In this document: one piece after another, positions 23,763-35,200 of the stretch
How positions within the stretch are numbered: the first letter of the stretch is position 1
How the letters are laid out: each line of letters begins with the position of its first letter
NCBI GenBank assembly: GCA_037447605.1
Contig: CM074807.1
Location: 1,966,117 to 2,030,116, forward strand
DNA: 64,000 bases
Direction: 5' to 3'
From: Zygnema circumcarinatum
Taxonomy: Eukaryota > Streptophyta > Zygnematophyceae > Zygnematales > Zygnemataceae
Made by a program: the position numbers and the translations under genes
The notes under the pieces: generated by a model
The model's input: the letters and a program-made list of their open reading frames with translations, nothing else
The model's database searches: none
Told to the model about the DNA's origin: nothing

Positions 23763-26700
23763 CTAAATGTCTGCTAAAGGAGACTGGCCTGACGATTCTC
23801 GCCAAAGCGGGGGAGCAGTCTTCGCAATGCTTGTCCGAGCAGCCATGAGAGAATGGTACCTGCAAGAGAGCAATTACAAAGGAACGGTCAGAAATCATCA
23901 ACTGCCATCGTCAAAAAACAAAAGCTGACGGCCACATTCGGACATCAGTAGGAAAATGAATGGACCGTCAAGACAGTAACCCTCGTTCCGATTAACTAAC
24001 TAAAGCAAAGCGCTTGTCAATCGTTTTAGAAAATACTTCCCCCATTCCCAGTCTATGCCTTAACATTCCTGGTTCCAAGCAAGTTTCATTTTTTCCTGCA
24101 AGAGCATATCGGTGTTATTCTGTCACTATATGAATCTTCAAAAATACAGAGACATCAGATAAAAATGCTCATTAATGTGAACGGTCACCCACACACACTT
24201 TGCCCGCATTGAAGTTGGGACTGTTCAGGCTTCAACTGCTCAATGGCAGCCAACGCAGGGCCGGGTCAGGACTGAGTCCCTTACGCAGCAAGAGATGGGA
24301 AGCCAAACTTTGTCAGGTCCAGACCGTAGTGTACGGAAGCTGCCAAGACTGGATAGAAGAAAATGTCTGCCATTGTCATGGTATCCCCAACAAGAAAGCT
24401 TTTTTCCTGCAACCAAAGAGAGATTTGTAGAAACATGCTGGTTATGGACACTTGGAAAATTTCCACTGATGAACTGGAACGGAAGTTGGAATCTGCTTTT
24501 GCGTTTAAGAACAATGTACCAGCCTCCTGGGTCTGGTATGCTTATTTGAATCCACAGCCACTGCGATACGCACTAAGCTTCACATAAGTTTTTTAAAATA
24601 TCGCCTCCCTACCATTCGACTTATCTCCATTCCGCATTAAGCCAGTCTTCTCAATTTCTAGATTGAGGTGCTCGTCAAGATCCTATCTATACATTCGCTC
24701 ACACTGATGTTTCCCCAAGACTTTCTGCTCCAATTCACTTCCAACGGTTAATTGCTTGCCAGAGTCTTGTCCTTTTGTATTGGCCCTTACCTTTAGGTAC
24801 CCCTCCCAAAGTTCCAACTCCTTTCGAAATGCCGCTTTTTTCATTGCCCGTGCTTCGTTGTCTGAAGGCCCGTGGGATTCATTCGCAAAATGATCCAGCA
24901 CCTCAGCTGCAACCGAGCTCATTCGAGGCACAAGGTCAGGAAGTGAAATACCACGTAGCAGTCAATCTAGCAATTCCATATCATGATGCAGGGGAGAAAG
25001 TGAGCAAGCTGATACATATTGCAGTTGACTATGCGTTACTGGAACGATACAGAACATGACGAACAAAACAATAGCCTGAACACTGATTGCAAGCACTAAA
25101 TAACATGGCTCAGTTGGAGATAAGGTACTCACACATGAACAACAACTGCAAAACCAGATTGTTCGCACAAATAAATGGATAAAAAAAGCAAACAGAAAAG
25201 AAAGGCAATTCATCCAGCACAAATCGGTTTATGACGAGGAATAGTTCTGCCGCCTACAAACTACAATCAGGACCAAATGACACACTCCATAAATCCATAT
25301 TCCAACAAGCTTCGCAACTGAAGCAATTTTTGTACCAGCAATAGATATTATGTCTCCGGCAACAGCCTATGAAACGTGGTGGGAGGACGCTCACAATGCA
25401 GTGCCTCATAATGGGTGCTCTCATACATGCGCTGCAGTACACTCGTCCTAAGGTGAGCCTCCTCCGGAATAAGCAGTGGTCCTCTGCATCGCCAAGTACG
25501 CAGGTTTCTTAAGAAAAATTGCTTCAGTATCCAAAAACACTCAGACTACCCTTTGCTACAGAACTTATCGGCAAGTAAGGATAAAGGAGGCTGCAATATT
25601 GAAACTGCGTGAGAATTACTTGTACATAAATAAAAACACAAACACATTAGATATATACATAACATATGCACACAGAAACAAACGGTGGCTAAGTAAGCCC
25701 GTCTCACATTACACTTGCCTGCTAGAATACGCCCAATCCAAGTACTGACAGGCAGCTCCCGATTCACAGACTACCAGGTCTCCATCTACAAAGGTTGGCA
25801 CCTGTCACAATACAGAACGTCAAGTTAGTGCAACGGGGCGGCTAACAGATTCAGAGGAGATGTAGGACCGACAGACCTACATATGTGAACACGTCAGATC
25901 TACCAACTGCGAACAGGTGTGCCTAATGACTCCAAGGCAAAACATTTCTAAAATTTCTCATGGACTATGCTCTAGTTGAACCATCAAATGAACGAACATG
26001 AACAGAGCTCCCGGGAATGCCTGGCTTCGTGGATTGAGAGCCGCTAATTCTCCTTCATAATGCTCTCGTTTTGAAAAGCTGCATACCAATGCCCCCTCCC
26101 TCAGTGCCTGCAGTCAGACAAGATTTTCTGCATAGGAACAATTGAGCAACGTGCATCTGTCATTGCAGAGATAGAAACCGAACTTCCCACGGAAGCAGCT
26201 CGGTTTGTGTGGCACGTTTCATTGAACCTCCTCCGCAACTTTTTTGAACAGGCGAATAACAGTCGTGACAATAGCGATAACGTAACCACATGCAGTTCCC
26301 TCGCTACCAAGAAAAGTCTCCTCATCCCACCACACACAAGAGGAAAACCCAGCACGGAAAAAAACTCGTGCATTTGCTAACTCCGAACGTGTAACCATCA
26401 CAGTCAGAAATTTATTCTTTCATTGGCGAGAGACTACCCACAGCTGTTCAACAACATCGTTGTTAGAAACTGGTTAAGCGACGTATGCTGCCTGACATAA
26501 GACACTAGGATACACAAGGCTCCAGCAAATAACATGATCCACTATACTTTTGCTCCCTGTGACATCAAGTTTGTGAGATTAGAATCGTGGGTCATGTCTG
26601 CAGTGCGTTTTTGCGTCGGTCAAATTTGAAAACAGCTCTAAAACTAGACCCTTGGATTTAGAAATCTGAAGCACTCCCTGACGATAATAACGCTAACATG

Positions 26701-26853
26701 TGCAAGGTTCCATAGACAGGCACGGTGGATGAAATACATAATGAGCAGCAAAACCACATTCAGGCAAAACCAGGGAGAAGAGAATCCATACTCCAGTAGG
26801 ATAGGCTCATAGTCAACGAATTTTTCTTCAAGAGTGATTTGAACTCGCCAACA
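23763..26853 (-). CDS. Glutathione S-transferase, rho-class-like (N-terminal exon not found)
   Basis: Seven in-phase exons were found: 26853-26792, 26078-26021, 25801-25719, 25483-25395, 24906-24791, 24406-24285, 23859-23763 (TAG at 23763-23765). They encode a thioredoxin-fold half (CWRVQITLEEKFVDYEPILL, then ALNPRSQ, then VPTFVDGDLVVCESGAACQY) and an all-helical half (SVLQRMYES, ELELWEGYLK, FLVGDTMTMADIFFYPVLAA, and a final PPLWRES). The cis-Pro of VPTF and the ES of the glutathione site are present. The CWRV start, the QRMYE motif and the PPxW end resemble the rho class known from fish and algae. Glutathione conjugation or peroxidase activity is inferred. Two introns seem to use GC donors (after 26021 and after 25719). 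The first exon with the Met is not located; an open stretch containing LLLKLYTQAASGG near 27105-27140 is a candidate. The gene converges with the zinc-knuckle gene. Confidence 0.85.
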
Positions 26854-27245
26854 CTGATAAGAACCAGATGACAGAAATAATCTCCGGTGCCCTTTTTCCT
26901 GCATGCATGCAAAAAGCAAGGAAAGGCACCAAGACAAGGAAACACGTCTTAGGAAAGAGCACGTGCTCTCGACTTGCTACTTCTTCAAAGTAAAGGCGAA
27001 CGTTAAGCACAGACTTTGAGCTTGCAACTTCAAAACTGTAACGTCAGTTAATCATATTTAAAGAAAAAAGACAACGAATCTAAATTGATTCGTCATACCA
27101 CCACTGGCAGCTTGCGTATATAACTTTAAGAGCAGTGGGGCTTCGTTTGGCTAATTAAGAATTCGGGTTGTTTTAAAACTTCTTATTCCATTCTGATGCC
27201 TCAGAATTCTCCAACCGTAGCCTAACCCACACACAAAGCTGTTGG
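26854..27245. other. Short region between the WRC gene and the transferase exons
   Basis: It probably holds the missing first exon and promoter of the glutathione transferase gene, downstream of the WRC-domain stop. It is AT-rich. No confident start codon is seen. Confidence 0.35.
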
Positions 27246-28497
27246 TCAGCAGACTTGTGAATCACAAAAATGTGGGAGGAACGGAACAGTGAGAGAATCA
27301 TTTTCTACCTGCACATTTCTTGAGTGTTCTCCGTTTTCAAGAAGCAGTATATCCTTCGCCTCACCGGTCTGATCCCTTTCGGAGCCCATTTGTAACCCCA
27401 TCATGGCAGAGGAATCCATAAGTTTTTCCACAATCAGAGCCGCATCGTCTGCTTGCACTGCAGAATCTAGAAGGCTGGCCTCCTGCACCTCCTCCTTTTT
27501 CTGGGCTGAAGAAGCATGCTCTGGTGTTTCCAATGGCATCAGCTCAAAAGCTTCCACTCCAGACTCCGGCCTTTCCGGCATCAGGCCACTGTCTACTTGT
27601 CCAGTAACTGCTGCCGGTTCTGCTGGTTGGGCAGCAGCCCTGCCCCGAGTTCGCCCTTCACGAATTGGCAAGTTGCGCCTCTCCACTGTAGCTTTTCCTA
27701 AACTCTTCTTGCGTACCTCCTTTTTCTGTGGAGCAATGCGAGGACTTTCCTGATCAATCACCACGACAGCACGGCCCCCAATAACTCCTTTCTTGTTACG
27801 ACTTGCATGCTTTTCACAGAAACCGAGGCCATCCATACGACGATTTTTGCACCGCCAATCCTTTCCGTCTGATCGCTTGCAACGCACTTCATCAGGAATT
27901 CCTAGCAATGAAGCGGTTCTTTCTTGAACAGTTCCAGTGCTTTTTGGACGTCCGGCCGGCCGACCAGTTTTACCCTTGCTCCTCCTCCTGCCTCCCAGCG
28001 TGCTTTTCCTCTTGCGCTTCATTCCGGTTTTTGCGACCTCCCCGACCTCCTGCACGCCAAAATGCAGGGGAAACGTGTGCAAATGCAGCAAGGTGATTGG
28101 CCGGATGATTATTATACAGCGCGCTCTCTCGCTTGCAGACAAGCCAATATAGTGCTGTAAGCATTAGCGGAATAGCTGCATCAGCATGAAGTGGACAAAC
28201 GAAACGAGGGCATACAGATTTCGCAGGCTTGAAGGCAGCGCTTTCTGCCGGTGTTTTTTCAATCCATTTGTTCTCGCCTCCATTGGCTTGATCTGCAGTG
28301 ACCGTAAGGGTGCTATGCCGCATGGGATTAGGTCTAATTTTGTTCATAGGACACGCTTGGAGGGCCTCGAAAGCGCTCGCTAAGGACGGCGCCTTCTTCT
28401 TAGTCGCAAGCGGGCCAGGCTTCCCTCCCGCCCTCCTCGCCGACCCGTCCTCGGCTCTCTCGCCCGCCACGTCCTGCTCCGCCTCGACCTCCGCCAT
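27246..28497 (-). CDS. WRC-domain nuclear protein
   Basis: Two exons, 28497-28216 and 28049-27246, join in phase to 361 residues. The WRC domain (about residues 145-175) has the full zinc-binding set C-x9-C-x10-C-x2-H, visible as CKRSDGKDWRC, FC and EKH, with the name-giving WRC. It is preceded by KRKRKS and GRRRSKGK clusters (nuclear localisation) and an AT-hook-like GRPAGRPK. The C-terminal half is acidic and low in structure. In plants WRC occurs with QLQ in growth-regulating factors, where it binds DNA; no QLQ domain is present here, so this is a WRC-only protein of unknown targets. The ATG sits in a GC-rich leader shared with the divergent RsfS gene. A GTAGAA site near the end could allow an alternative 3' exon. 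Confidence 0.85.
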
Positions 28498-29892
28498 GGC
28501 CCCGCCCCGCCCCGCCCCGCCAAAGCGCGCGTCTGCGGGAGGGGCGCGGGCATGCTCCCGCGCTATTTTTTTTTTTCCGCCACGGACCGCACCGCATGGA
28601 ACGCGCCACGTGGCGGGGCGCGCGGCCGTGGCCAGGGCGGGCGGGCGGGCGCACAGGCGATGGCGGCATGCAGGCGGCCCGCACGAGCGGACGGACACGG
28701 ACACATGGAAGGGGGGGCTGGAGCTAGGGCTGGACCGTTGGGCTCACTTCCAAGGAACTGCCGTACGAACGGTACGGATCGGAGCACGGATGGATGCAGT
28801 CCGGCTTCGCGTTTTTGCCGACGCATGTGCACATGCATGTACGCATGCATGGTTCGACCGACCGCAGGCAGGCCGGCAGGCAGGCAGAGGCAGGCAGGCT
28901 CCAAAGTCCAAACACGGGAAAGCCAAGCCCAAACAAATTCCGCCCGGGGCAAGCTCGAGCCTCGCCTGCACCATGTTGTGAAATTCGGATCGCCGCGCAC
29001 TGAGCCGTCCAATGCGCTCGCGCAGCACAACGCAGGATGCTGCCATGGCCACATCGCCGATTCCAGCTTTGCAGGCGCTTGCAGGCGAACTCTTCAAACC
29101 TGTACGGAACTAGAAATGTGCCTTTTGCAAATGTTGACGATCCATCCCAAGAAGAAGATGTGGCATTGATATCACGATGGCGATGTGTTCCTCGTGGTTC
29201 CCCGTGATGATTTTGGCCATGTACATTTAATGGCATCGCCATCGTGAGATGAATGCCAAAATCTTGTCTGAAGATGGATTGATGGATGGCATGGACGTGT
29301 CGCGAGCAAGCAGTGGCCTCCTGCTGCCCGCCGCCCGGATGCGGTGGGACGGGAAGCACGGGGAGAGCAGCGATCGCTGCCATGTGCTTCCGCGCGTGCC
29401 TGGCGGACAGAGCCACTGGGACTTCACTTGGGAGGCGGGCGGGCGGCCGGTTCCGCGGGTCGCTGGCTGGCCGGGTCGAGGGAGGGCGAGGGCGCTCGGT
29501 CGGTGGCGCTGCGAGGGCCGTGGGCCATGGGTCATGGGCCATGGGCCATGGGCCGTGGGCCGCAAGTCATGACTAGAAAAAGCTGATGACTACGGACCAT
29601 TACTCGAGTCGCCGGCGCGAAGTCTCGGCGACCTTTGGGCCTGACTGACTGACTGAGGCATGCAAGCGCCCCTCCCCGTACGCTCCCCCCGGACCCCCCC
29701 CCCACCATCCCCTCCGGGCCCCCCTGGGAGGTGGAGGTGGAGGTGGAGGTGGAGCAGGACTGCAGGAGGAGCAGAGCTGACTCTGGCTGCGGTCTGCTGG
29801 AGGGGAGGGGAAGGGAGGGGAAGGGAGGGGAAGGGAGGGGAAGGGAGGGGAAGGGGGGCCACAAGCGGAGTCCCCGCCGCGGTCTTGCGAGG
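28498..29892. promoter_or_regulatory. Divergent promoter region of the WRC and RsfS genes
   Basis: Both flanks are GC-rich (28500-28740 and 29430-29890). CCGTACGAACGGTACGG lies at 28760-28776. The centre carries an intact foldback element (29161-29258). Short repeats include GCAGGCAG (28867-28895), CATGGGCC/CATGGGTC (29525-29560), GGTGGA (29731-29755) and a GGGAGGGGAA decamer repeated about five times (29803-29852). No exon is supported here. Confidence 0.5.
29161..29258. mobile_element. Intact 98-bp foldback/MITE element
   Basis: A 25-bp terminal inverted repeat begins TGGCATTGATATCACGATGG on the left; the right end is its reverse complement with two mismatches. The interior holds the CCTCGTGGTTCCCCGTGATG block shared with the other copies. 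No target-site duplication is obvious. It is the shortest complete member of the family. Confidence 0.8.
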
Positions 29893-31543
29893 ATGCTCCG
29901 AGCGGCGCTCCGCTGCGCGCGCGCTGCGGTCCCTGCCTGCGGCGCGCTGCGCACTGCCTCCATTGAAGGCGCTCCGGCAGCCAGCGGACAGCTTCCGTGG
30001 CGGTTGTGCTCATCCCGTCATTTGGATGGTTCGGGAGGAGGGAGAGGTTTGGAGGGAGACGGAAATGAGGAGCGGAAGCTGGATGCTCTCGAGGAAGCGG
30101 AGATTGTGGACGAGCTTTGCCAGGAATTGGTGCGCTCTCGGGATGGAAGAATGGGAGAAAGCCATGGCTATGCTGCTTTCAAACCACCACTGAGGAACAG
30201 ATGCACTGGCGTACAGTTTTGATGAAAACGTAATACTTCAAGTTACCATAAATTTCCTGCATTGGCTTATGGATTCGTCTCGTATATCGTTCTACTTCTT
30301 TCAATTTTCGAATTCAACAGTGCAGCCCATGCTGAATTTGAATGAACCTTAATTTCAAGTGACCTCATCGCATCGACTTGTCGCAAGAAATCACTGGCTT
30401 ATGTCTGACACAGTTGTTTTCACTCCACAGTCTCGAGATCGAGATGACGTTCTTATGCTAGAACTAGCTATGTTTTAACTGTTCGTATTAACAGTTTGAG
30501 AGAAAAGACTTTTCTATTTGTTTACACGCCATTTCGTCACTGTTGGGTTAATAGGAAATCGAAATGGCGGATGGTGATAAAACGAGTACCCACTCAAAGT
30601 TGCGAAGGCATCTGTTAACTATCGAGGACGTGCAGAGGGTCCTGGAGAAGCTCCGGGCGCAGGATGTGAAGCTCGTGCATGTGCAGGGACAGTGCCAATG
30701 GACTGATTGGATGGTTGTTGCTACAGCGCACTCGTCGAGGCATCTGCGTGGGGTTGCTGATGCTATTGTTTACGAGGTAAAGAACTGGCCAAGGCGAAGT
30801 GGCTTTGGCATGCGAACCGCATGAATTGGTAGAGCAGAAACTTCAGACCTTTTCTGCTTTACGTTTCCTCTGGAAAAAACGTGTACGGGAGGAAAGGTAT
30901 CAGGGGAAGCATAGGATAGAGACGGTGATGTGGTGGAACAGAGCAGCAAAGTGAGCTGTAGACTTTGGTTCTTGCCGGATAGAATTCCATGAAGAACTAG
31001 TATATAGGTCAGAAATTGGAAATGTTTATGGCCTGTCTTTTTTTAACTGAGACAATGAATTCCTTAGACACACAGCTCCTTACCTGGATAGGCAAATGTT
31101 TGCTGACTGGCACCGATTCACGCCCGTGAAGGTGGTGTGGGATTGCTTGTGGCTTGATGCGGGTTTGCAGGCGAAGCTGCAGAACAGTCGAGAGGAAGTG
31201 AAGGAGTTTCCGACGGTGGAGGGGCGAGATTGCGAGCAATGGATGGTTGTGGACTGCGGTCAGTACTGCTTAGGGCGCACACCTCACAGCTGTCGTTCCC
31301 CCTCTCCTTAAGCTGAGCATGCTTGTTCATTGAAGGCAGCCACTAAGCTGTGGAGGTTTCTTTCTTGGTGTGCACATGTAACGGTTTTGAGGGCTTTCGG
31401 GATTTCTAGGCTGAAGAGTTTAACGAATGTCATAATGGTTCGCAGGTAACATTGTCATTCATGTCCTTAGTGAGGATGCGCGAAAAGAGTACAAGTTGGA
31501 GCACTTGTGGAGTTCGCTTCAAGCTTCAAATGCGTTGTCGTGA
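29893..31543 (+). CDS. Ribosomal silencing factor RsfS/Iojap, organelle-targeted
   Basis: Four exons in phase: 29893-30210, 30555-30776, 31171-31258, 31446-31543, giving 241 residues. The family binds uL14 on the large ribosomal subunit and blocks joining with the small subunit; in eukaryotes it works in mitochondria (MALSU1) or plastids (Iojap). The RsfS domain starts at about residue 120: LTIEDVQRVLEKLRAQDVKL, then WTDWMVVATAHSSRHLRGVA, EQWMVVDCGNIVIHV and EYKLEHLW, all diagnostic. The N-terminus MLRAALRCARAAVPACGALR is Arg/Ala-rich without acids, typical of a mitochondrial presequence; a plastid role cannot be excluded. Exon 1 also encodes an acidic linker (EEAEIVDELCQELVRSR). Confidence 0.92.
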
Positions 31544-32272
31544 GCTCGTCGAGAAACAAGCGACATCTCAGAGTTGCAAACTTGCAGCCTTAGCTGGGCG
31601 CTTAGACGACGGAGACTCGTTGTGGAGCTCCTGTGCAGGACGCGATTGCCATTGCTCTTTGTCAAAAAATAAATTGGAGTTATTTGATGATGAATGCCAC
31701 TGTTGTTGGCCCATGCACCCCGAGGACATCCCCTTCCGTGCCATCCTGTTAACTGTCTCGTTCCGCTGCGACGCCACCACCCTCGAGCCCGCATGAAAGG
31801 CGATACTGCCCGCGAATGTAGAGGCGCTGTCCAGCAGTGACTGCGTGTGTACCGTTGGGCATCCAAGCTGCATTTCTGCGACATTTCGCACTCCCTTTCA
31901 GTCCATTCCAGTGTTTTTCCTCGCTTACCAGCTCTAGAAACTTGTCACAAATGTGCTTTCATCGCCTGCTTCCAAAGGTTGAGCGAGGAGTCGCGTGTTT
32001 GCCCGCACCGTGCGGCGAATCAGTGGGTCCCCCCCCCCCCAAGAGAGTGCTCTGTCCTCCGCTTCGAATCCATCCCCTCCCTCCCTCCCCGGCGAGGCCG
32101 GTCGTCCTGCAGCCTCGGCGACTCGTCCAGTGACGGCTCGCCACGTTGGACAATTGTGACACGTGACGGGTCCCCATTCGATGCGCTCCGGTTTTGGAGT
32201 GCGCTGGTGGCGAGCGGGAGAGCTGGAGGGCGCGACGGCTCGCCATGGCGGAGGCCCTCTGAGGAGTGCGCC
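31544..32272. other. Region between RsfS and NDUFAF7 with a short upstream ORF
   Basis: RsfS 3' flank, then a GC-rich promoter with a run of C at 32030-32040. ATG GCG GAG GCC CTC TGA at 32244-32261 is a five-codon upstream ORF ending 11 bases before the NDUFAF7 ATG, in a different frame. No other coding exon is supported. Confidence 0.45.
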
Positions 32273-35200
32273 ATGCAGGGCGGCCGCAGCCTCTTCGCCG
32301 CGCGGAAGGCTCTGCGCGCGGCTGTCAGCCGCCGCTGGTCAGCACCCTCCCTCCCTCCCTCGCAGCTCTCATGCGCAGTCTGGATTTTATCAGAAGTGTC
32401 AATGCAACGCCCGTAGCATGTTATGAACCGCTTTTAAAAAATTACAGTGTGGAGTTTTGTTATGCCTCAGCAAGTCCTGAATAAATTTTGCAAGCAAGAG
32501 TTGTCCCCTCATCGAGAACAAACATTTTGAGTTCTCATGTGAGAGTAGTTTTTAATTTTATCCATGCACCTTTTGTATTTGTGTCCTTCTTTCGATTTCA
32601 AGTACCCTCTCAAAATGATTTTGATTTCAAACGACTAAACTAGTTTGCCAAGCTTATTGGATTCCGATGACTGCAGCCAAAACACACAAAGGACAAGTTT
32701 GAGTTTCCTTTCAAGCCAGGAGACTTGCAATTCTCAGCAGCCAACAAAATATTTGCCGTCGACTGTTCTCAAATTATTTGGATATGATCATTCCCGATCG
32801 CCTTCTTTCAGGCCATGCTTATCAAATCCCGAATACCTGGCAGCTCACCAGAGGAGCCTTTGGAGATCATCCCTGACTACTATTGCTGGTGAGGGAAAGA
32901 GTAATGGAGGTTCAGAGAGCGGAGAAGAAGGCAATGGGGGTGGAATTGCAGTGGACAGGTCGGGCCTCTTCAATGTTCCAGGTAAGTGGTCGTACTGCCT
33001 TCTTGCCTTCTTGCATTGTTAGATTCTGACGCATATCGAACGTTTGCGGCAGCTGAAATTGTACCCTCTATAATTCCCTCAACCAAATACTTTTTCTCGT
33101 CTGTCTGCTACTCTTGTTCTTATGCGGCAACTTGTTAGCTCTTTTTGTGGTATTTAATGAAAATGGCAGTTAATATTCTGGTAGTGGAGCGTCAGGATAT
33201 CTCAGAAATTTCTAGTATTGATTGGTAAGGTTCATGGCCCGTGGGTCATTTCTGCCTGAGCGCACTCTCATCCACCGACCTCCGCGTGTTGTTTGCTTTT
33301 TCGGTGACTATCCTCAGAACATGGCCACGAGCCAAGGCCGGGAAAGAGCGATGAAACAGTGTTGACAAAGCATTTGAAGGCACTCATCCGGGTAAGTCAG
33401 CCAATGTTAGAGAAACTCACTAAAAGAATAATGCCTCAACCGAGTATTGTGGATGGAACAAAAAGAGAGTATTATGTAAGACGATTGGATTTGCAGAACG
33501 GGCTTTGGGGAGCTAAGGACCCTATAGGATCATCGAACTGCCTTGCCTGGATATGTGGATTCTCTCTCCCCTAATCATTTTGAGATGATTGGAGTGGATG
33601 CAGTTTCGCACTGGACCTATCACTGTGGCGGAGTACATGGAGGAGGTTCTCACCAATCCCATGGCAGGCTTCTATATGTACCGAGACGTCTTTGGAACGC
33701 ATGGGGACTTCGTGACGTCACCAGAAGTTAGTCAGATGTTTGGTGAGGTTAGAAACGCTGTGCCTTTTACTGCCAGAAAGTCCCCGTTGGTATTCAGTCG
33801 CATAGTACAATCAAATCCGACGATTTGTCTTTTTCACGCCAACTCCTGAATGACAGGTTCTTAATCTGCTGGAGTATGTCAGATTCATTAGGCATACGGG
33901 TATCGATGTGACCCTTTAATTCTAACGGCTTCATTCTTCTAGTGGCCATCTGGGAGTGGCATCAGTGGGTCAAATGGAGATGGGATATGCTTCGGATGCG
34001 TTGAGGTGCTATCCCGTAAAGTTGAGGTTGAGTTTAGCTGGAGGTGGAGGGAGGGTTTGTTTTGCAAAAAGGGGCTCGCAGATGATCGGCGTATGGACCG
34101 TAACTCTCTGGCAGCAAATGGGCTCCCCTCCTAAAGTGCGCCTGGTGGAGCTTGGACCCGGGAGGGGCACCCTCATGGCAGACCTTCTGCGAGTGAGTGA
34201 CAACACGTGATCCTCTTTTTTTTGGAACTTGGTTGAGGAACTACGCCTTTGGAAGGTCCTTTATGATGGTGAAAGCCTGTTTGCCATTCGATCAAGTAGC
34301 TTCCTTATACTTGGGCTAGTAAAAATATTGTGGACTGGAGAGCCTCCACTCTCTGTCGTAAGGTAGTTTTCACTTTTTGCGACTCATGTCGCAGGTCTCG
34401 AATGGGACTGATATTGGTTAAGTGAAAGTAGAATTGAGCCGGATAAGTGGTAGACGGAATGTCTATGTTTCAGCTCATCTATCCAGCCTTTACTCTTCCG
34501 GATAACTTAATCAGATAGACTTGTTTCAAATGCATGGGGCTCGTGGAACAGCCTCAATTTCCCTCAGTAGCTGGTGAATCTGACGACCGAAAGCTGCTGT
34601 CCTTGCCGTAAAGACCGGCGGCAGAGCAGTTACCTCATGGATGAAATTTTATTGTCGTGCAGGGGACGGCCGTGTTCAAGCAGTTCGCAGAGGCTTTGGA
34701 GGTTCACCTGGTGGAGGTCAGCCCTGCTTTGCGGAAGCTGCAGTATGACAACCTCCGCTGCAAACCCCTCCAAATGGCATCTCCTGATGCAGAGCCCGTT
34801 CCAAAAACCCATGAGAGTTCACAGGAGTCGTTGAGGGAGGATGAGTCAGTCACAGCATTTTCCTTGCCCTCGGAAAAATCGTTAGAAGATTCGGCAGTTG
34901 TACAATCTTGCATATCCGGGGCGTCGGTGACATGGCATTCAGCTCTCGAAAGCGTACCAGAGGGTGGTGAGTAATAACTCCAGTGCAGCATTTGCTCTCA
35001 AATGTGTTGCTTGCTTACAAATGCACTGTTTAACCAGTGCGCTCGGAGCTTAAATCTACTTGGTGAAAGACATTCTGTGACATATCCGGGTTGGTTTACG
35101 CTGTGTCGCGGCCCATTGGATAGTACTGGAATAGAAGGAAAAGTGGGGCTGGGGGAGAGGTGGAAAATGAAGTGGAAGCACAAGTGAGGAATGGCAGGAA

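Noticed and set aside
28498-29892. Open frames of 200-270 codons in the WRC/RsfS promoter
   Set aside because: They run through GC-rich simple repeats and across a MITE, and the products are low-complexity.
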